64,000 nt of DNA from Dyadobacter soli (GCF_900101885.1 NZ_FNAN01000001.1:528755-592754); one strand, 5' to 3'. Shown: positions 7,584 through 16,265, counted from the first letter of the stretch. Program-made: numbers and translations. Notes: generated from the letters alone by a model not told the origin.

Positions 7584-8963
7584 TTATTCGAGCGTCATAA
7601 AAAGGTTGTTCAACGATTCCGCGTACGTCGGGTGGGCAAATACGCCGTTCAGGAGCCGGTCGTAGGTAATGCCGCCCATCATGGCCATTTGCAGGATCGT
7701 CACGATCTCACCGCCTTGCTCGGCAAGCACAGCCGCACCCAGTATTGCTCCGGTTTTAGCGTCTATAATGGCTTTCATCATGCCCCGCTCGTCGCCGGTT
7801 TCGATGGAACGTGCAACGCTGTCGTTTTTCAGGACGGCTACCTTGATATCCAGGCCCTTTTCACGCGCTTCCTGCTCGGTAATACCCACCCGGCCCAATT
7901 GCGGGTCGATGAACATGCAATATGGCACCAGACGATCGCTAATATCGATTTGCTTTTTCTCCACGACGAGCTGAATGATCTGGCGGTAATCGTCATAGGA
8001 AATATGCGTGAATGCAGGTCCGCCCTTCACGTCTCCCAGGGCATAAATACCTTCTGCGGAGGTTTCGAGCTGCGCATTGACTTTGATATAACCCTTTTTA
8101 TCAACCTCAATGCCCGCCACTTCCAGGCCGAATTCACCAAGTTGCGGCTTGCGGCCCGCGGCCACGAGTACGTGCGTACACGTGCGCTGACTTTTAATGC
8201 CTTCCGTTTCGAGCGTGACATTAATGATGTGCCCGTTCTGCGAAAATCCTGCGGCCTTCGTACCGGTAATGATTTCAATGTCTTCCTGGGCGAGAATCTT
8301 CGTAACCTCTTCGGCGATGTCCGAGTCCTCTCGCTTTAAAATGCGTTTGGAGGGCTCGATGATCGTTACTTTGCTGCCAAACCTGGTAAACATTTGACCA
8401 AATTCCAATGCAATGTACCCGCTGCCGAGAATGAGCAGGTGCTCCGGGATCTCGGTCAGCTCCATAATAGTCGTGGAAGTGAGATAGGGAATGCTGTGGA
8501 TACCTTCAATGTCGGGGATGACGGGTTTCAGGCCGGTGTTGAGGAAGAACTTGTCGGCTGTGAATGTATCGGTGCCGCCGTCCGGTAACGAAACGGTAAT
8601 CTCCTTTCGGCCGCTGAACCGCGCCGTACCGTAAATCAGATCCAGACCGGCAGTGTCGAGGATGCGTTTTTCCGAATTGCCGCGCATCATATGTACAATG
8701 CTGTTTTTGCGGTCGATGATCTCGTCGAAATCCACGGTAATGCCGCCGACGTGCACCCCGAGGGTTTCGTTATGCCGTGCCGACCATGCCGCTTTCGCGG
8801 AGGCCACCATGGCCTTGGTAGGCGAGCAGCCGTCGTTCACGCAGGTACCGCCGACCCATCTTTTTTCAATTAATGCTGTTTTTAAACCTAATTTGGCCAG
8901 TTTGCGGCAAAGCGGCGTGCCAGCCTGGCCCGCACCGATTACAATAGCGTCGTAGTGTTTCAT
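7584..8963 (-). CDS. FAD-dependent pyridine nucleotide-disulfide oxidoreductase, mercuric-reductase-like
   Basis: This is a 459-residue class I flavoprotein disulfide reductase. It has an FAD-binding AIVIGAGQAG motif at the N-terminus and the redox pair in GGTCVNDGCSPTKAM (CxxxxC). A second Rossmann motif (LLILGSGYIALEFG) binds NAD(P)H, followed by ALGDVKGGPAFTH. The dimerisation domain ends with the catalytic HPTYAE (HxxxxE). It resembles the 'mercuric reductase' subgroup but lacks the N-terminal HMA domain and the C-terminal vicinal cysteines that bind Hg(II), so Hg reduction is unlikely. The start is MKHYDAIVIG (ATG at 8963); an in-frame ATG at 8993 adds ten unlikely residues. It is transcribed toward the egt operon, 116 bases away; a redox link is only a guess. 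Confidence 0.85.
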   Translation of the reverse strand: MKHYDAIVIGAGQAGTPLCRKLAKLGLKTALIEKRWVGGTCVNDGCSPTKAMVASAKAAWSARHNETLGVHVGGITVDFDEIIDRKNSIVHMMRGNSEKRILDTAGLDLIYGTARFSGRKEITVSLPDGGTDTFTADKFFLNTGLKPVIPDIEGIHSIPYLTSTTIMELTEIPEHLLILGSGYIALEFGQMFTRFGSKVTIIEPSKRILKREDSDIAEEVTKILAQEDIEIITGTKAAGFSQNGHIINVTLETEGIKSQRTCTHVLVAAGRKPQLGEFGLEVAGIEVDKKGYIKVNAQLETSAEGIYALGDVKGGPAFTHISYDDYRQIIQLVVEKKQIDISDRLVPYCMFIDPQLGRVGITEQEAREKGLDIKVAVLKNDSVARSIETGDERGMMKAIIDAKTGAILGAAVLAEQGGEIVTILQMAMMGGITYDRLLNGVFAHPTYAESLNNLFMTLE

Positions 8964-9037
8964 AAAGGAAAAGAGTTGGCTTTTGGAACCCAATACAGAA
9001 AGCAGGGTAGGCCCGGATTTTACGTATAGGCATAATA

Positions 9038-9063
9038 AAAGCGTGCCGGGTAGGGCACGCTTT
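9038..9063 (-). terminator. Hairpin terminator after ribF
   Basis: A perfect 10-bp stem (9038-9047 with 9054-9063; arm AAAGCGTGCC) has a 6-base loop and a short T-rich tail on the minus strand. It lies about 40 bases downstream of the ribF stop codon. Confidence 0.7.
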
Positions 9064-9104
9064 ACGCAAAAGCAACTGTATGAGTAGGAAAAAGAGTTCG
9101 GGGG

Positions 9105-10034
9105 TTATTGGGCGAACCAGGCAAGGGTATTCTCCTTGTCGATTCCGATTTGTTTTACGAGCATATCCAGCCCGTTGAATTTCTGTTCGGGGCGAAGATA
9201 ATGCAGTAATTCCAATTGGAGATCTTCACCGTAAATTTCTTTGTCAAAATCGAACAGGTTCGCTTCGATCGTCCGGACGGTGCCGTCCACTGTAGGCCGC
9301 ACGCCGATATTGAGCATTCCTTTGAACACCTGATCCTGGTAAATGGCATTGATCACATACACACCATTCATCGGAATGAGCTTGTAAGGCTCGTGTACGT
9401 ACAGGTTTGCCGTGGGAAAGCCGATGGTGCGGCCGAGTTGTTTCCCTTTTACCACAGTCCCCGAAAGCGAATAGGAGCGCCCGAGCAACTCGTTGGCTTC
9501 ATGAATGTGCCCGGTAGCCAGCGCTTTACGAATACGCGACGAGCTGATCGCCGTATGCTCGATGTCCTCCCTGGGAATTTCTTCCACTTCGAAACCGTAT
9601 TCCGAGCAGTTTTTTTGCAAAAACTCGAAACTACCCTCCCGGTTGCGGCCAAAACGATGGTCGTAACCGATTACCAGCTTTTTGGTGCCGATTTTTTGCA
9701 CCAGGAATTGTTTGATAAACTCGTCGGAAGTGAGTTCGGAAAAAGAACGTGTGAAAGGAATGATCACAAGATGCTGAATGCCGAGCTTCGAAAACAGCTC
9801 GATCTTCTCCTCGATCGTGGAAAGCAATTGCAGATCCTGGCTGTCTTCCGAGACTACCGTGCGTGGGTGCGGCCAGAAGGTCAGGACCACCGATTCGCCA
9901 CCCGATTGCTGGGTAATTTCTTTCAGACGGGCCAGTATTTTTTGATGTCCCAGATGCACCCCGTCAAAAGTGCCGCTGGTTACGACGCCATATTCCAGTT
10001 TTTGAAAGGAATCCAGGCTATGATAAATGTTCAT
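9105..10034 (-). CDS. ribF: Bifunctional riboflavin kinase / FAD synthetase RibF
   Basis: RibF phosphorylates riboflavin to FMN and adenylates FMN to FAD. The 309-residue protein has the N-terminal nucleotidyltransferase domain (SGTFDGVHLGHQKIL, LTFWPHP, GYDHRFGRNREG and the SSSRIRKAL motif) and the C-terminal riboflavin kinase domain (KGKQLGRTIGFPTANL, NGVY, HLR-like LHYLRPEQKF). The ATG at 10034 overlaps the truB stop by four bases (ATGA), giving the common truB-ribF pair. It is the last gene of the ftsX-DUF3098-uppP-truB-ribF unit. Confidence 0.95.
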   Translation of the reverse strand: MNIYHSLDSFQKLEYGVVTSGTFDGVHLGHQKILARLKEITQQSGGESVVLTFWPHPRTVVSEDSQDLQLLSTIEEKIELFSKLGIQHLVIIPFTRSFSELTSDEFIKQFLVQKIGTKKLVIGYDHRFGRNREGSFEFLQKNCSEYGFEVEEIPREDIEHTAISSSRIRKALATGHIHEANELLGRSYSLSGTVVKGKQLGRTIGFPTANLYVHEPYKLIPMNGVYVINAIYQDQVFKGMLNIGVRPTVDGTVRTIEANLFDFDKEIYGEDLQLELLHYLRPEQKFNGLDMLVKQIGIDKENTLAWFAQ

Positions 10035-10732
10035 TCGTCAACTTCCAAATTCAACGCTACTCGTTTCTGATGGATGAAAGCGGTTAGCTCCCACGCATCT
10101 TTCAGTTCGAAATCACCGATCCTGGTCCTGCACAGCTTGCTCATGTAAGCGCCGCTGCCCGCCAGTTCGCCGAAATCGCGAACCATACTGCGAATATAAG
10201 TACCTTTTGAACAAATGATCCTAAAATCAACGGAAGGAAAGTGGGTAGCGTCGATTTCAAACAGCTTGATCTCCACCGCGCGCTTCTTGATTTCGGCCTC
10301 CTCGCCGCGCCGCGCGAGCTTGTACGCACGCACGCCGTCGATTTTGATGGCCGAGAAAAGTGGCGGAACTTGTTCTATGTGACCCGTTAGCTGCTGTCGC
10401 GCATTTTCAATCACTTCGGGTGTAATGTGGTCGGTCGGATATTCCGCGTCGAAATCGGATTCCAGGTCGATGGACGGCGTCGTTTTGCCCAGTACCAAGG
10501 TGCCGGTATATTCTTTTTCCTGCGCCTGGAAGCTGTCGATCTGCTTGGTTTTTTTACCGGTACAAAGGATCAGCAAGCCGGTAGCGAGCGGGTCCAATGT
10601 GCCAGCATGGCCTATTTTCTTGAATTTACAAGCCCTTTTAAGCTTGTTGGCCACGTCAAATGAAGTCCACGTCAAAGGTTTGTCGATCAGGATCACCTCG
10701 CCTTCGTCGGGTATGTTTTCTTGTTGGTTCAA
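10031..10732 (-). CDS. truB: tRNA pseudouridine(55) synthase TruB, probable TTG start
   Basis: TruB makes pseudouridine 55 in the T-loop of tRNAs. Core motifs are present: VILIDKPLTWTSFDV, KKIGHAGTLDPLATGLL with the catalytic Asp, PPLFSAIKIDGVRAYKLAR, and CSKGTYIRSMVRD. There is no ATG between the conserved core and an upstream repeat array. The best start is TTG at 10732 (LNQQENIPDEGEV), giving 233 residues, the usual length for the phylum. The frame runs on without stop through the repeats to an ATG at 10987. That would add an 85-residue Arg/Ser/Gly-rich repetitive leader, which I judge not to be part of the protein. The product is certain; the start is not. Confidence 0.9.
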   Translation of the reverse strand: MNQQENIPDEGEVILIDKPLTWTSFDVANKLKRACKFKKIGHAGTLDPLATGLLILCTGKKTKQIDSFQAQEKEYTGTLVLGKTTPSIDLESDFDAEYPTDHITPEVIENARQQLTGHIEQVPPLFSAIKIDGVRAYKLARRGEEAEIKKRAVEIKLFEIDATHFPSVDFRIICSKGTYIRSMVRDFGELAGSGAYMSKLCRTRIGDFELKDAWELTAFIHQKRVALNLEVDE

Positions 10733-10746
10733 ATTAGGGGAGTTTT

Positions 10747-10986
10747 GACCGCCGACCGCTGACGGCCGACCGCCGATTTGTTGTAAATGACGGCCGACCA
10801 CTGACCGCCGACCGCCGATTTGTTGTAGTGACCGCCAACCACTGACCGCCGACCGCCGATTTGTTGTAAATGACGGCCGACCACTGACCGCCGACCGCCG
10901 ATTTATTGTATTCAATAGCTTATGACCGGGATCGGGCCGAAGGCCAAACAAGCCGTCGGCGGTCAGCGGTCGGCCGTCGGCGGTCA
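10747..10986. repeat. GACCGCC-type repeat array between uppP and truB
   Basis: Four tandem copies of a 41-42 bp unit start at about 10747, 10789, 10830 and 10872. Each contains GACCGCCGACCGCCGATT followed by TGTTGTA or a one-base variant. An inverted copy lies at about 10951-10986 and begins 4 bases after the uppP stop codon. The array can fold into large GC-rich hairpins. It fills nearly all of the uppP-truB gap within an otherwise tight operon. Related copies occur at 46796 and 53107. Confidence 0.9.
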
Positions 10987-10990
10987 CATT

Positions 10991-11767
10991 TTACACAACA
11001 TCCAACTTATACCCCGAGGCCAGCAGACCCAGCAAAATCAGGCCGAGGATGATGCGGTAGTAGCCGAAAACTTTGAAACCGTATTTGGTCAAAAAGCTGA
11101 TAAAGAACTTGATAGCCAGCATTGCTACGACAAATGCGACTGCATTGCCGATTAGGAGTGTCTGGATATCTTCTTTCTGAATGGTATCGTAAGTTTTCAA
11201 AAGCTTATAACCTCCCGCGGCGGCCATGGTAGGCACGGCGAGGAAGAACGAGAACTCGGCTGCCTGCTTTCTCGACAAGCCGTTGAGCATTCCGCCGATA
11301 ATGGTCGAAGCTGAACGGGAAACGCCGGGAATCATGGCAATGCATTGGAAAAAACCGATTTTCAACGCGGTAGGGAAGGTAATCACCTTTTCACGCGTGT
11401 CGTTCGCAATGCGGTCGATGAAAATCAGTACGAAACCCCCGAGGAGCAACGAGATCGATACTACCCACACGTTTTCGAGCAATGCGTCGATGAAATCGTT
11501 CAGCAGGAAACCGATGACGGCTGCCGGCAGAAATGCCACGAAAAGTTTGAAATAGAAATCGGTAGTCTGGAAAAAACGCTTCCAGTAAAGTACGAGTACG
11601 GAAAGAATAGCGCCGAACTGGATATTTACCGTGAACATTTTGGTGAATTCCAGGTGGCTGATCCCCATGAAAGAGGAGGCTATGATCATGTGCCCGGTGG
11701 AAGAAATGGGCAAAAACTCGGTAATTCCTTCAACAATTGCTAAAATAATCGCCTGCCAGATACTCAT
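10991..11767 (-). CDS. uppP: Undecaprenyl-diphosphatase UppP (BacA)
   Basis: This membrane phosphatase recycles undecaprenyl diphosphate for peptidoglycan and O-antigen synthesis and gives bacitracin tolerance. The 258 residues contain the two family motifs [14 protein letters not shown] (near residue 13) and [15 protein letters not shown], plus about eight hydrophobic helices. The ATG at 11767 overlaps the DUF3098 stop by four bases. It sits in the ftsX-DUF3098-uppP-truB-ribF unit, a cell-envelope arrangement I recall from other Bacteroidota. Confidence 0.95.
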   Translation of the reverse strand: MSIWQAIILAIVEGITEFLPISSTGHMIIASSFMGISHLEFTKMFTVNIQFGAILSVLVLYWKRFFQTTDFYFKLFVAFLPAAVIGFLLNDFIDALLENVWVVSISLLLGGFVLIFIDRIANDTREKVITFPTALKIGFFQCIAMIPGVSRSASTIIGGMLNGLSRKQAAEFSFFLAVPTMAAAGGYKLLKTYDTIQKEDIQTLLIGNAVAFVVAMLAIKFFISFLTKYGFKVFGYYRIILGLILLGLLASGYKLDVV

Positions 11768-11979
11768 GAATTAGCGGGTTTACGGAGAATCGCCCAGAAC
11801 TCGATGATGAAGCCCGCCACGGTGACAATGGGGCCGAGGGTAAGGCCAAGGAAGCCGAAACCAAATTCTTCGCTATCGAAAGTCATGATCAGGAAACCGG
11901 CGAGGATTACCGCGATTCCGACCAGCATCATCACATAGTTGGATGACGAAAATGGGAGTTCATTTTTTGAAGTACTCAT
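11764..11979 (-). CDS. DUF3098 small membrane protein
   Basis: This 71-residue protein has two hydrophobic helices (about residues 14-31 and 43-65) separated by the short acidic loop DSEEFGFGF. The sequence matches DUF3098, a Bacteroidota family found between ftsX and uppP. Its function is unknown. The position and the overlap with uppP suggest a role in the divisome or envelope, but that is inference. Confidence 0.85.
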   Translation of the reverse strand: MSTSKNELPFSSSNYVMMLVGIAVILAGFLIMTFDSEEFGFGFLGLTLGPIVTVAGFIIEFWAILRKPANS

Positions 11980-12042
11980 AACGTTTATTTATCGGTTACT
12001 GTTCTTGAATGTCTGATAAGAGGGACGCAGTACGATGACGGA

Positions 12043-12921
12043 TCAGTACAGATCGTCCAGCGCCATGCGCAGGTAACGTGCGAGTGATTGATAGGTGCTC
12101 GCCACGCCGATCGCCACGCCAAGGCCGAGCACGGAAGCAATAAGGATCACGATTTTGTCGTACTCCTGCAACAGCGCGAGTCCCTCCACGTTGCGGACCG
12201 CCAGTTGTTGCAAGCCGATGAGCAAAAGCGCCGCTACGACACCGCCGACAAGCCCTTGAATGGCACCGCGCAGCACGTAAGGTTTTTGAATAAAGCCATT
12301 GGTAGCACCCACAAGCTGCATACTGCGAATGAGGAACCGCTGTGAATAAATGGCGAGCTTGATGGTATTGTTGACCAGCAACACAATGATAATCAGCATG
12401 ATCAATGCGAAACTTGCCAGTACAATGTAGATTTTGGTAACGTTGTGGTTGATTTGGTCGGCCAGATCTTCCTGATAAACAGCCTCATACACACCCTTCA
12501 CCTGATCGAGCTCCTTCTTGATCTGTTGCAGCTTCGCTTCTTCGAAATAATCTTCCTGGATTTTTACGCGGTAGCTGTCGCGCAAAGGATTTTCGCCGAG
12601 AAAAGTCGCGAAATCTTCCTTGGTACCTTCGATGAACTCCTTGGCAGCTTCTTCTTTTGAAACAAATGTAATTGCCTTTGTTTCAGTGGATTTCAATACA
12701 AAAGGTCTTGATTGAATGATATTGAGTATCGAATCCTGACCCGCTTTGGAAACTTCTTTATCGATGAACACCCGCACCTCGATGTTCTGGCGGATAATGG
12801 AAACCAGTTTTTTAGATTGGATCACCAGGAGCCCGCAGAAGCCGATCAGAAACAATGCAGCCGTGAGGCTCATGACGATCATTGCGTTGGGGTAACTCCC
12901 GATCTTCTTTTTTTTAGGCAT
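12043..12921 (-). CDS. ftsX: Cell division ABC-type permease FtsX
   Basis: FtsX pairs with the ATPase FtsE to activate cell-wall hydrolases at the septum. The protein has one N-terminal helix (MIVMSLTAALFLIGFCGLLV), a periplasmic loop (about residues 40-165) and three C-terminal helices with FtsX-type sequences (SMQLVGATNGFIQKPYVLRGAIQGL). I chose MPKKKKIGSYPNAM (ATG at 12921). An ATG at 12978 in the same frame adds 19 residues, but a TATTTTTG promoter box at 12976-12983 would put the transcript start inside that extension. No ftsE is adjacent in this window, as is common in Bacteroidota. It is the first gene of its operon. Confidence 0.9.
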   Translation of the reverse strand: MPKKKKIGSYPNAMIVMSLTAALFLIGFCGLLVIQSKKLVSIIRQNIEVRVFIDKEVSKAGQDSILNIIQSRPFVLKSTETKAITFVSKEEAAKEFIEGTKEDFATFLGENPLRDSYRVKIQEDYFEEAKLQQIKKELDQVKGVYEAVYQEDLADQINHNVTKIYIVLASFALIMLIIIVLLVNNTIKLAIYSQRFLIRSMQLVGATNGFIQKPYVLRGAIQGLVGGVVAALLLIGLQQLAVRNVEGLALLQEYDKIVILIASVLGLGVAIGVASTYQSLARYLRMALDDLY

Positions 12922-12975
12922 AACAGCGTAGGATTTCGCTCGTCGTGGGTTCGGTTTTTGGGAATACGACTCGGG

Positions 12976-12983
12976 CAAAAATA
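12976..12983 (-). promoter_or_regulatory. Bacteroidota -7 box (TATTTTTG) for the ftsX operon
   Basis: An exact TAnnTTTG match on the minus strand, 55 bases before the preferred ftsX start. No good -33 TTG lies at the usual spacing, so the call is tentative. Confidence 0.35.
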
Positions 12984-13049
12984 AGGATTAAAATTTCAAA
13001 ACAGCCCTTTCCGGGACAATCCTTAACTATTTTTAACTATAATGTGCTT

Positions 13050-13643
13050 TCAGTTCCTTCTTCCCATTTCGTCGCGGATCTTCGCGGCCTTCTCGTAATC
13101 TTCTTTCGCAAGGGCGTCGTCGAGCATGCGTTGCAGCTCGTCGTAGCTCAGGTCACGGAGCGAATCCTTGGAACCGGAAGGGCGGATTGTTTCACGAACG
13201 GCGTCCTCGTCCTCGTCTTCTTCTTCGGTCATAGAGCTGGACACGATGCCGGCTTCCGATAAAATAGTTTCGAAAGTATAAATAGGAATATCGAACCGCA
13301 GGCCGATCGCGATCGCGTCCGACGGGCGGGCGTCGATCTCTACTTCACGGAGATTGTCGGTGCAAACGATTTTGGCGTAGAAAATGCCTTCTTTGAGGTC
13401 GGAAATGACGATTTCCTTCAATGTATAATTCATGCCGTCGGCGAACGACTTGAACAGGTCGTGCGTCATCGGGCGGTTGGGTACTATGTTTTCAATCTGG
13501 ACGGCAATGGCCTGTGCTTCGAATACACCAATGATAATAGGCAGCCTGCGGTTGCCGAGTTCTTCTCCAAGTACCAATGCAAACGAACCGGCTTGGGATT
13601 GGCTTGGTGAAAGCCCCAGGATTTCTAACTTGATTTTTTTCAC
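13050..13643 (-). CDS. Bifunctional nuclease family protein (DUF151) with UVR motif
   Basis: Residues 1-135 form the DUF151/BFN domain (LGEELGNRRLPIIIGVFEAQAIAVQIE and IDARPSDAIAIGLRFDIPIY), whose founding member from plants was reported to have DNase and RNase activity. An acidic linker (EEEDEDED) follows, then a C-terminal UvrB/UvrC motif (SYDELQRMLDDALAKEDYEKAAKIRD), a helical hairpin used for protein contacts. This domain pair is common in Bacteroidota. Its biological role is not established. It starts with ATG at 13643 and lies upstream of, and codirectional with, the ftsX unit. Confidence 0.85.
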   Translation of the reverse strand: MKKIKLEILGLSPSQSQAGSFALVLGEELGNRRLPIIIGVFEAQAIAVQIENIVPNRPMTHDLFKSFADGMNYTLKEIVISDLKEGIFYAKIVCTDNLREVEIDARPSDAIAIGLRFDIPIYTFETILSEAGIVSSSMTEEEDEDEDAVRETIRPSGSKDSLRDLSYDELQRMLDDALAKEDYEKAAKIRDEMGRRN

Positions 13644-13776
13644 GTTTAAATTAAATGCGCAAATGGTTAACAGTCGTGGTGAATGGTCTTCGGGTGATTC
13701 TTGATTTTCAACGAATTAACAAGCAAACCCTTTAAAGTGTTCCTGTTTGAAAGGCGCCATCGGCGGATCAAAGGTG

Positions 13777-13784
13777 CAAAAATA
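13777..13784 (-). promoter_or_regulatory. Possible -7 box (TATTTTTG) upstream of the DUF151 gene
   Basis: An exact TAnnTTTG match on the minus strand about 130 bases before the DUF151 start. It falls in the T-rich tail of the preceding terminator hairpin and has no clear -33 partner, so confidence is low. Confidence 0.3.
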
Positions 13785-13785
13785 A

Positions 13786-13823
13786 TTAACCCTTACTGCA
13801 TAAAAAAATGCTGTAAGGGTTAA
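13786..13823 (-). terminator. Hairpin after etfA
   Basis: The arms TTAACCCTTAC-T-GCAT and ATGC-T-GTAAGGGTTAA form a 15-bp stem with one T-T mismatch and a short A/T loop. The minus-strand tail is TTATTTTT. It lies about 110 bases after the etfA stop. The rest of the 13644-13934 gap is AT-rich with no gene. Confidence 0.6.
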
Positions 13824-13934
13824 GATTGGACGGCTCTCGCCGGGCAAAAATTTAAAATAGCTTAATCAATTGATTTTAAGCTTGTTTTTTAAACTTTATA
13901 CTTTCAACTTATTTGCAAAATAGCCCTGAAACCC

Positions 13935-14909
13935 CTATTTGAGGCTTTTCGCTGCTTCCGTCAGTTTAGGCAAAATATCGAAGACATCCCCGACGATACC
14001 ATAGTCCGCTGCCTTGAAAAACGGCGCTTCCGGATCTTTGTTGATCACCACAATGCATTTCGAGCCATTGACGCCCGCCAGATGCTGGATCGCACCCGAA
14101 ATACCACATGCGATGTACAGGTTAGGAGCTACCTTAATGCCGGTTTGGCCGATATGCTCGTGGTGCGGGCGCCAGTCGAGGTCGGAAACCGGCTTGGAAC
14201 AGCCCGTTGCAGCACCTAATGCCTTGGCAAGGTCGATCAGCGGCTGCCAGTGCTCCGGCCCCTTCATACCGCGGCCTCCGGAAACGATGATTTCGGCTTC
14301 CGTCAATGACAACTCCGAATCCGCTTTTTCGATGCTCACCACGCTGGCCGTAAAATCGCTGTCGCGCAACGCAGGTTGGAATGCTTCCACCGTTGCACTG
14401 CCGCCATTCAAAGCCGATTCGTCGATTTCAATGGCGTTTTTGCGGACGACGAGCACTTTGATGTCCGATTTGATTTCCGTCGTCGCAAATGCTTTTCCGG
14501 TAAAAATAGCGCGCGTTACCTTGAAGGCACCATTGGTTTCAGGCAATGCCGTCACACCGGAAACGATTCCCGCTTTCAGTTTGGCTGCCGCCCGCGCGGC
14601 CATAGCATCGCTCAGGCCGGATTTGGACAGGATGATGATCTTACTGCCTTCCTGCGTGGCGGCCTGCACGAGCGCATCCGCAAACGCAAGGCTGTTTTCG
14701 TGTTCCAGTTTTCCATCGGCGGCATGGAGCACTTTGGTAGCACCATATTGCCCGGCTTTTTCCAGTTCTGCATTTTCGGCTTTACCCAACGCGAGTACCA
14801 CGGCCTGGCCGCCGGTTTGGGATGCCACTTTTGCACCGTAAGCCACGGCTTCCAATGAGGTTTTTTTGATGGAACTGTTATCGAGTTCTACATATATAAG
14901 GACTGACAT
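13935..14909 (-). CDS. etfA: Electron transfer flavoprotein subunit alpha
   Basis: With EtfB this forms a soluble FAD-containing heterodimer that takes electrons from acyl-CoA dehydrogenases and passes them on to the respiratory chain. The 324-residue protein has the N-terminal ETF fold and the C-terminal FAD-binding domain, with VSGGRGMKGPEHWQPL, GATGCSKPVSDLDW, GQTGIKVAPNLYIACGISGA, and the signature INKDPEAPFFKAADYGIVGD. It lies 37 bases after etfB in a two-gene operon. Confidence 0.96.
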   Translation of the reverse strand: MSVLIYVELDNSSIKKTSLEAVAYGAKVASQTGGQAVVLALGKAENAELEKAGQYGATKVLHAADGKLEHENSLAFADALVQAATQEGSKIIILSKSGLSDAMAARAAAKLKAGIVSGVTALPETNGAFKVTRAIFTGKAFATTEIKSDIKVLVVRKNAIEIDESALNGGSATVEAFQPALRDSDFTASVVSIEKADSELSLTEAEIIVSGGRGMKGPEHWQPLIDLAKALGAATGCSKPVSDLDWRPHHEHIGQTGIKVAPNLYIACGISGAIQHLAGVNGSKCIVVINKDPEAPFFKAADYGIVGDVFDILPKLTEAAKSLK

Positions 14910-14946
14910 GATCGTTTTCGTTTGAATGTGAAAAATAAGCCGCGTG

Positions 14947-15684
14947 TTACAGCACTTTTGCCTCGGTTTGCAGCAGTTTGATGAGCGTTTCCGCCTGGTC
15001 GGCGGGGATCATCTTGCAGGCACCTTTCGGGGCAGGGAGCTGGTACGTTTGCGGCGCGGTCATATCGTCTACGGAAACCGGTTCTACCACATTCAGGGGC
15101 TTGGTGCGGGCTGTCATAATGCCCCGCATATTCGGGATTTTCCATTCGGCAATCGGTTCCTGGCACCCCAGTACCAGCGGTAACGGCGCTTTAAGCACTT
15201 CCTTCCCACCGTCGATTTCACGGGTGATGGTCGCATTATTTCCATCCAGATCCAGCTTCATCACCGGCGAATAGGAGGGGATACCGAGCATTTCGCCCAC
15301 CAGCCCGTGCACCACGCCGCTGTTGTAGTCGATGGATTCGCGGCCCATCAATATCAGGTCGTAGCTGTTCTGGCTGGCAATGTGCGCGATTTGCGCAGCT
15401 GTGAAATAGGAATCCTGCGGGTCGGCATTCACACGAATGGCGTCGTCGGCACCGATCGCGAGCGCTTTGCGGATCTGCGGCTCGGCGTCGGCTTCACCCA
15501 CGTGCAGGACTGTGAGGCAACCGCCGCTTTGCTCTTTGAGCTCCACGCCGCGGGCAAGCGCGTAGTCGTCGTAAGGACCGATGATAAACTGCACACCGTT
15601 TTTGTTAAGCTTGGTGTCGTTGTCGGTGAAACTTATTTTGGCGGTTGTATCGGGGACGTTAGTTATACAAACGAGTATTTTCAT
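14947..15684 (-). CDS. etfB: Electron transfer flavoprotein subunit beta
   Basis: This is the 245-residue partner of EtfA. Recognisable segments are MKILVCITNVPDTTAKI, GPYDDYALARGVELK, LMGRESIDYNSGVVHGLVGEMLGIP and the beta-subunit signature MRGIMTARTKPLNVVEP. It is the first gene of the etfBA operon, with a good promoter just upstream. It most likely serves fatty acid beta-oxidation. Confidence 0.96.
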   Translation of the reverse strand: MKILVCITNVPDTTAKISFTDNDTKLNKNGVQFIIGPYDDYALARGVELKEQSGGCLTVLHVGEADAEPQIRKALAIGADDAIRVNADPQDSYFTAAQIAHIASQNSYDLILMGRESIDYNSGVVHGLVGEMLGIPSYSPVMKLDLDGNNATITREIDGGKEVLKAPLPLVLGCQEPIAEWKIPNMRGIMTARTKPLNVVEPVSVDDMTAPQTYQLPAPKGACKMIPADQAETLIKLLQTEAKVL

Positions 15685-15736
15685 GATGGTATGGTTACTT
15701 TTCTTTACGTTTGATGAGAATAACTTTACCCGGGCA

Positions 15737-15766
15737 AATTAAGGGAAAAGAATACAGTATGCAAGC
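15737..15766 (-). promoter_or_regulatory. Promoter of etfBA (TTG-N19-TTAATTTG)
   Basis: On the minus strand a TTG (15766-15764) is followed after exactly 19 bases by TTAATTTG (15744-15737), a 7/8 match to the Bacteroidota -7 box. The predicted transcript start is near 15730, about 45 bases before the etfB ATG. Confidence 0.55.
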
Positions 15767-15778
15767 ATAATAATATCG

Positions 15779-16105
15779 ATGAATAACTCCTTACTCGCCA
15801 ATTTACTCGCTTTTTACGAAGAAGACCCGGCCGACCCGTTCAATGCCTACGCGCTGGCGATCGAGTATTCCAAATCCGACGCGCAAGAGGCCGAACGCTA
15901 TTTCGATCTGCTCCTCGAAAAACATCCCGATTATCTGCCGACTTACTACCACGCTGGCGCATTTTTTGCTGCATTGGAAAAAATAGAAAAGGCTGAGGAA
16001 ATTTATCAGAAAGGTGTGGAACTGGCACTAATTCAGAAGAATGCCAAAACGCACCGCGAATTACTCTCGGCCTACAACAATTTTAAAGACGAATTGGAAG
16101 ACTGA
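15779..16105 (+). CDS. Small tetratricopeptide-repeat protein
   Basis: This 108-residue protein consists of about three helical hairpins of TPR type (DPFNAYALAIEYSKSDAQEAERYFDLLLEKHPDYLPTYY, then the FFAALEKIEKAEEIYQKGVELA repeat). It has no signal peptide, so it is likely a cytoplasmic scaffold. Partners are unknown. It is divergent from etfB and the ATG at 15779 is unambiguous. Confidence 0.75.
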   Translation: MNNSLLANLLAFYEEDPADPFNAYALAIEYSKSDAQEAERYFDLLLEKHPDYLPTYYHAGAFFAALEKIEKAEEIYQKGVELALIQKNAKTHRELLSAYNNFKDELED

Positions 16106-16265
16106 CCTCGTCAGTCTCCGATTTGCGGTTTTGCCGGAAATAGGCTATCTTTATCAAAAGATCCTGCACCACCGGGAATATCGCCTCTGTCGTATCCCCT
16201 CTGCTCAGTCAAGATTTGTATTGTAGAAACTGCCGGTATAGAGCAGATAACTATTCATGGTCATT

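Noticed and set aside
7584..8963. Calling the disulfide oxidoreductase a true mercuric reductase
   Set aside because: It lacks the C-terminal vicinal cysteines and the HMA domain, and no mer genes are nearby.
10733..10987. N-terminal extension of TruB through the repeat array
   Set aside because: The encoded leader is a translation of GC-rich tandem repeats, gives a length far above the family's, and the conserved core starts at about 10710.
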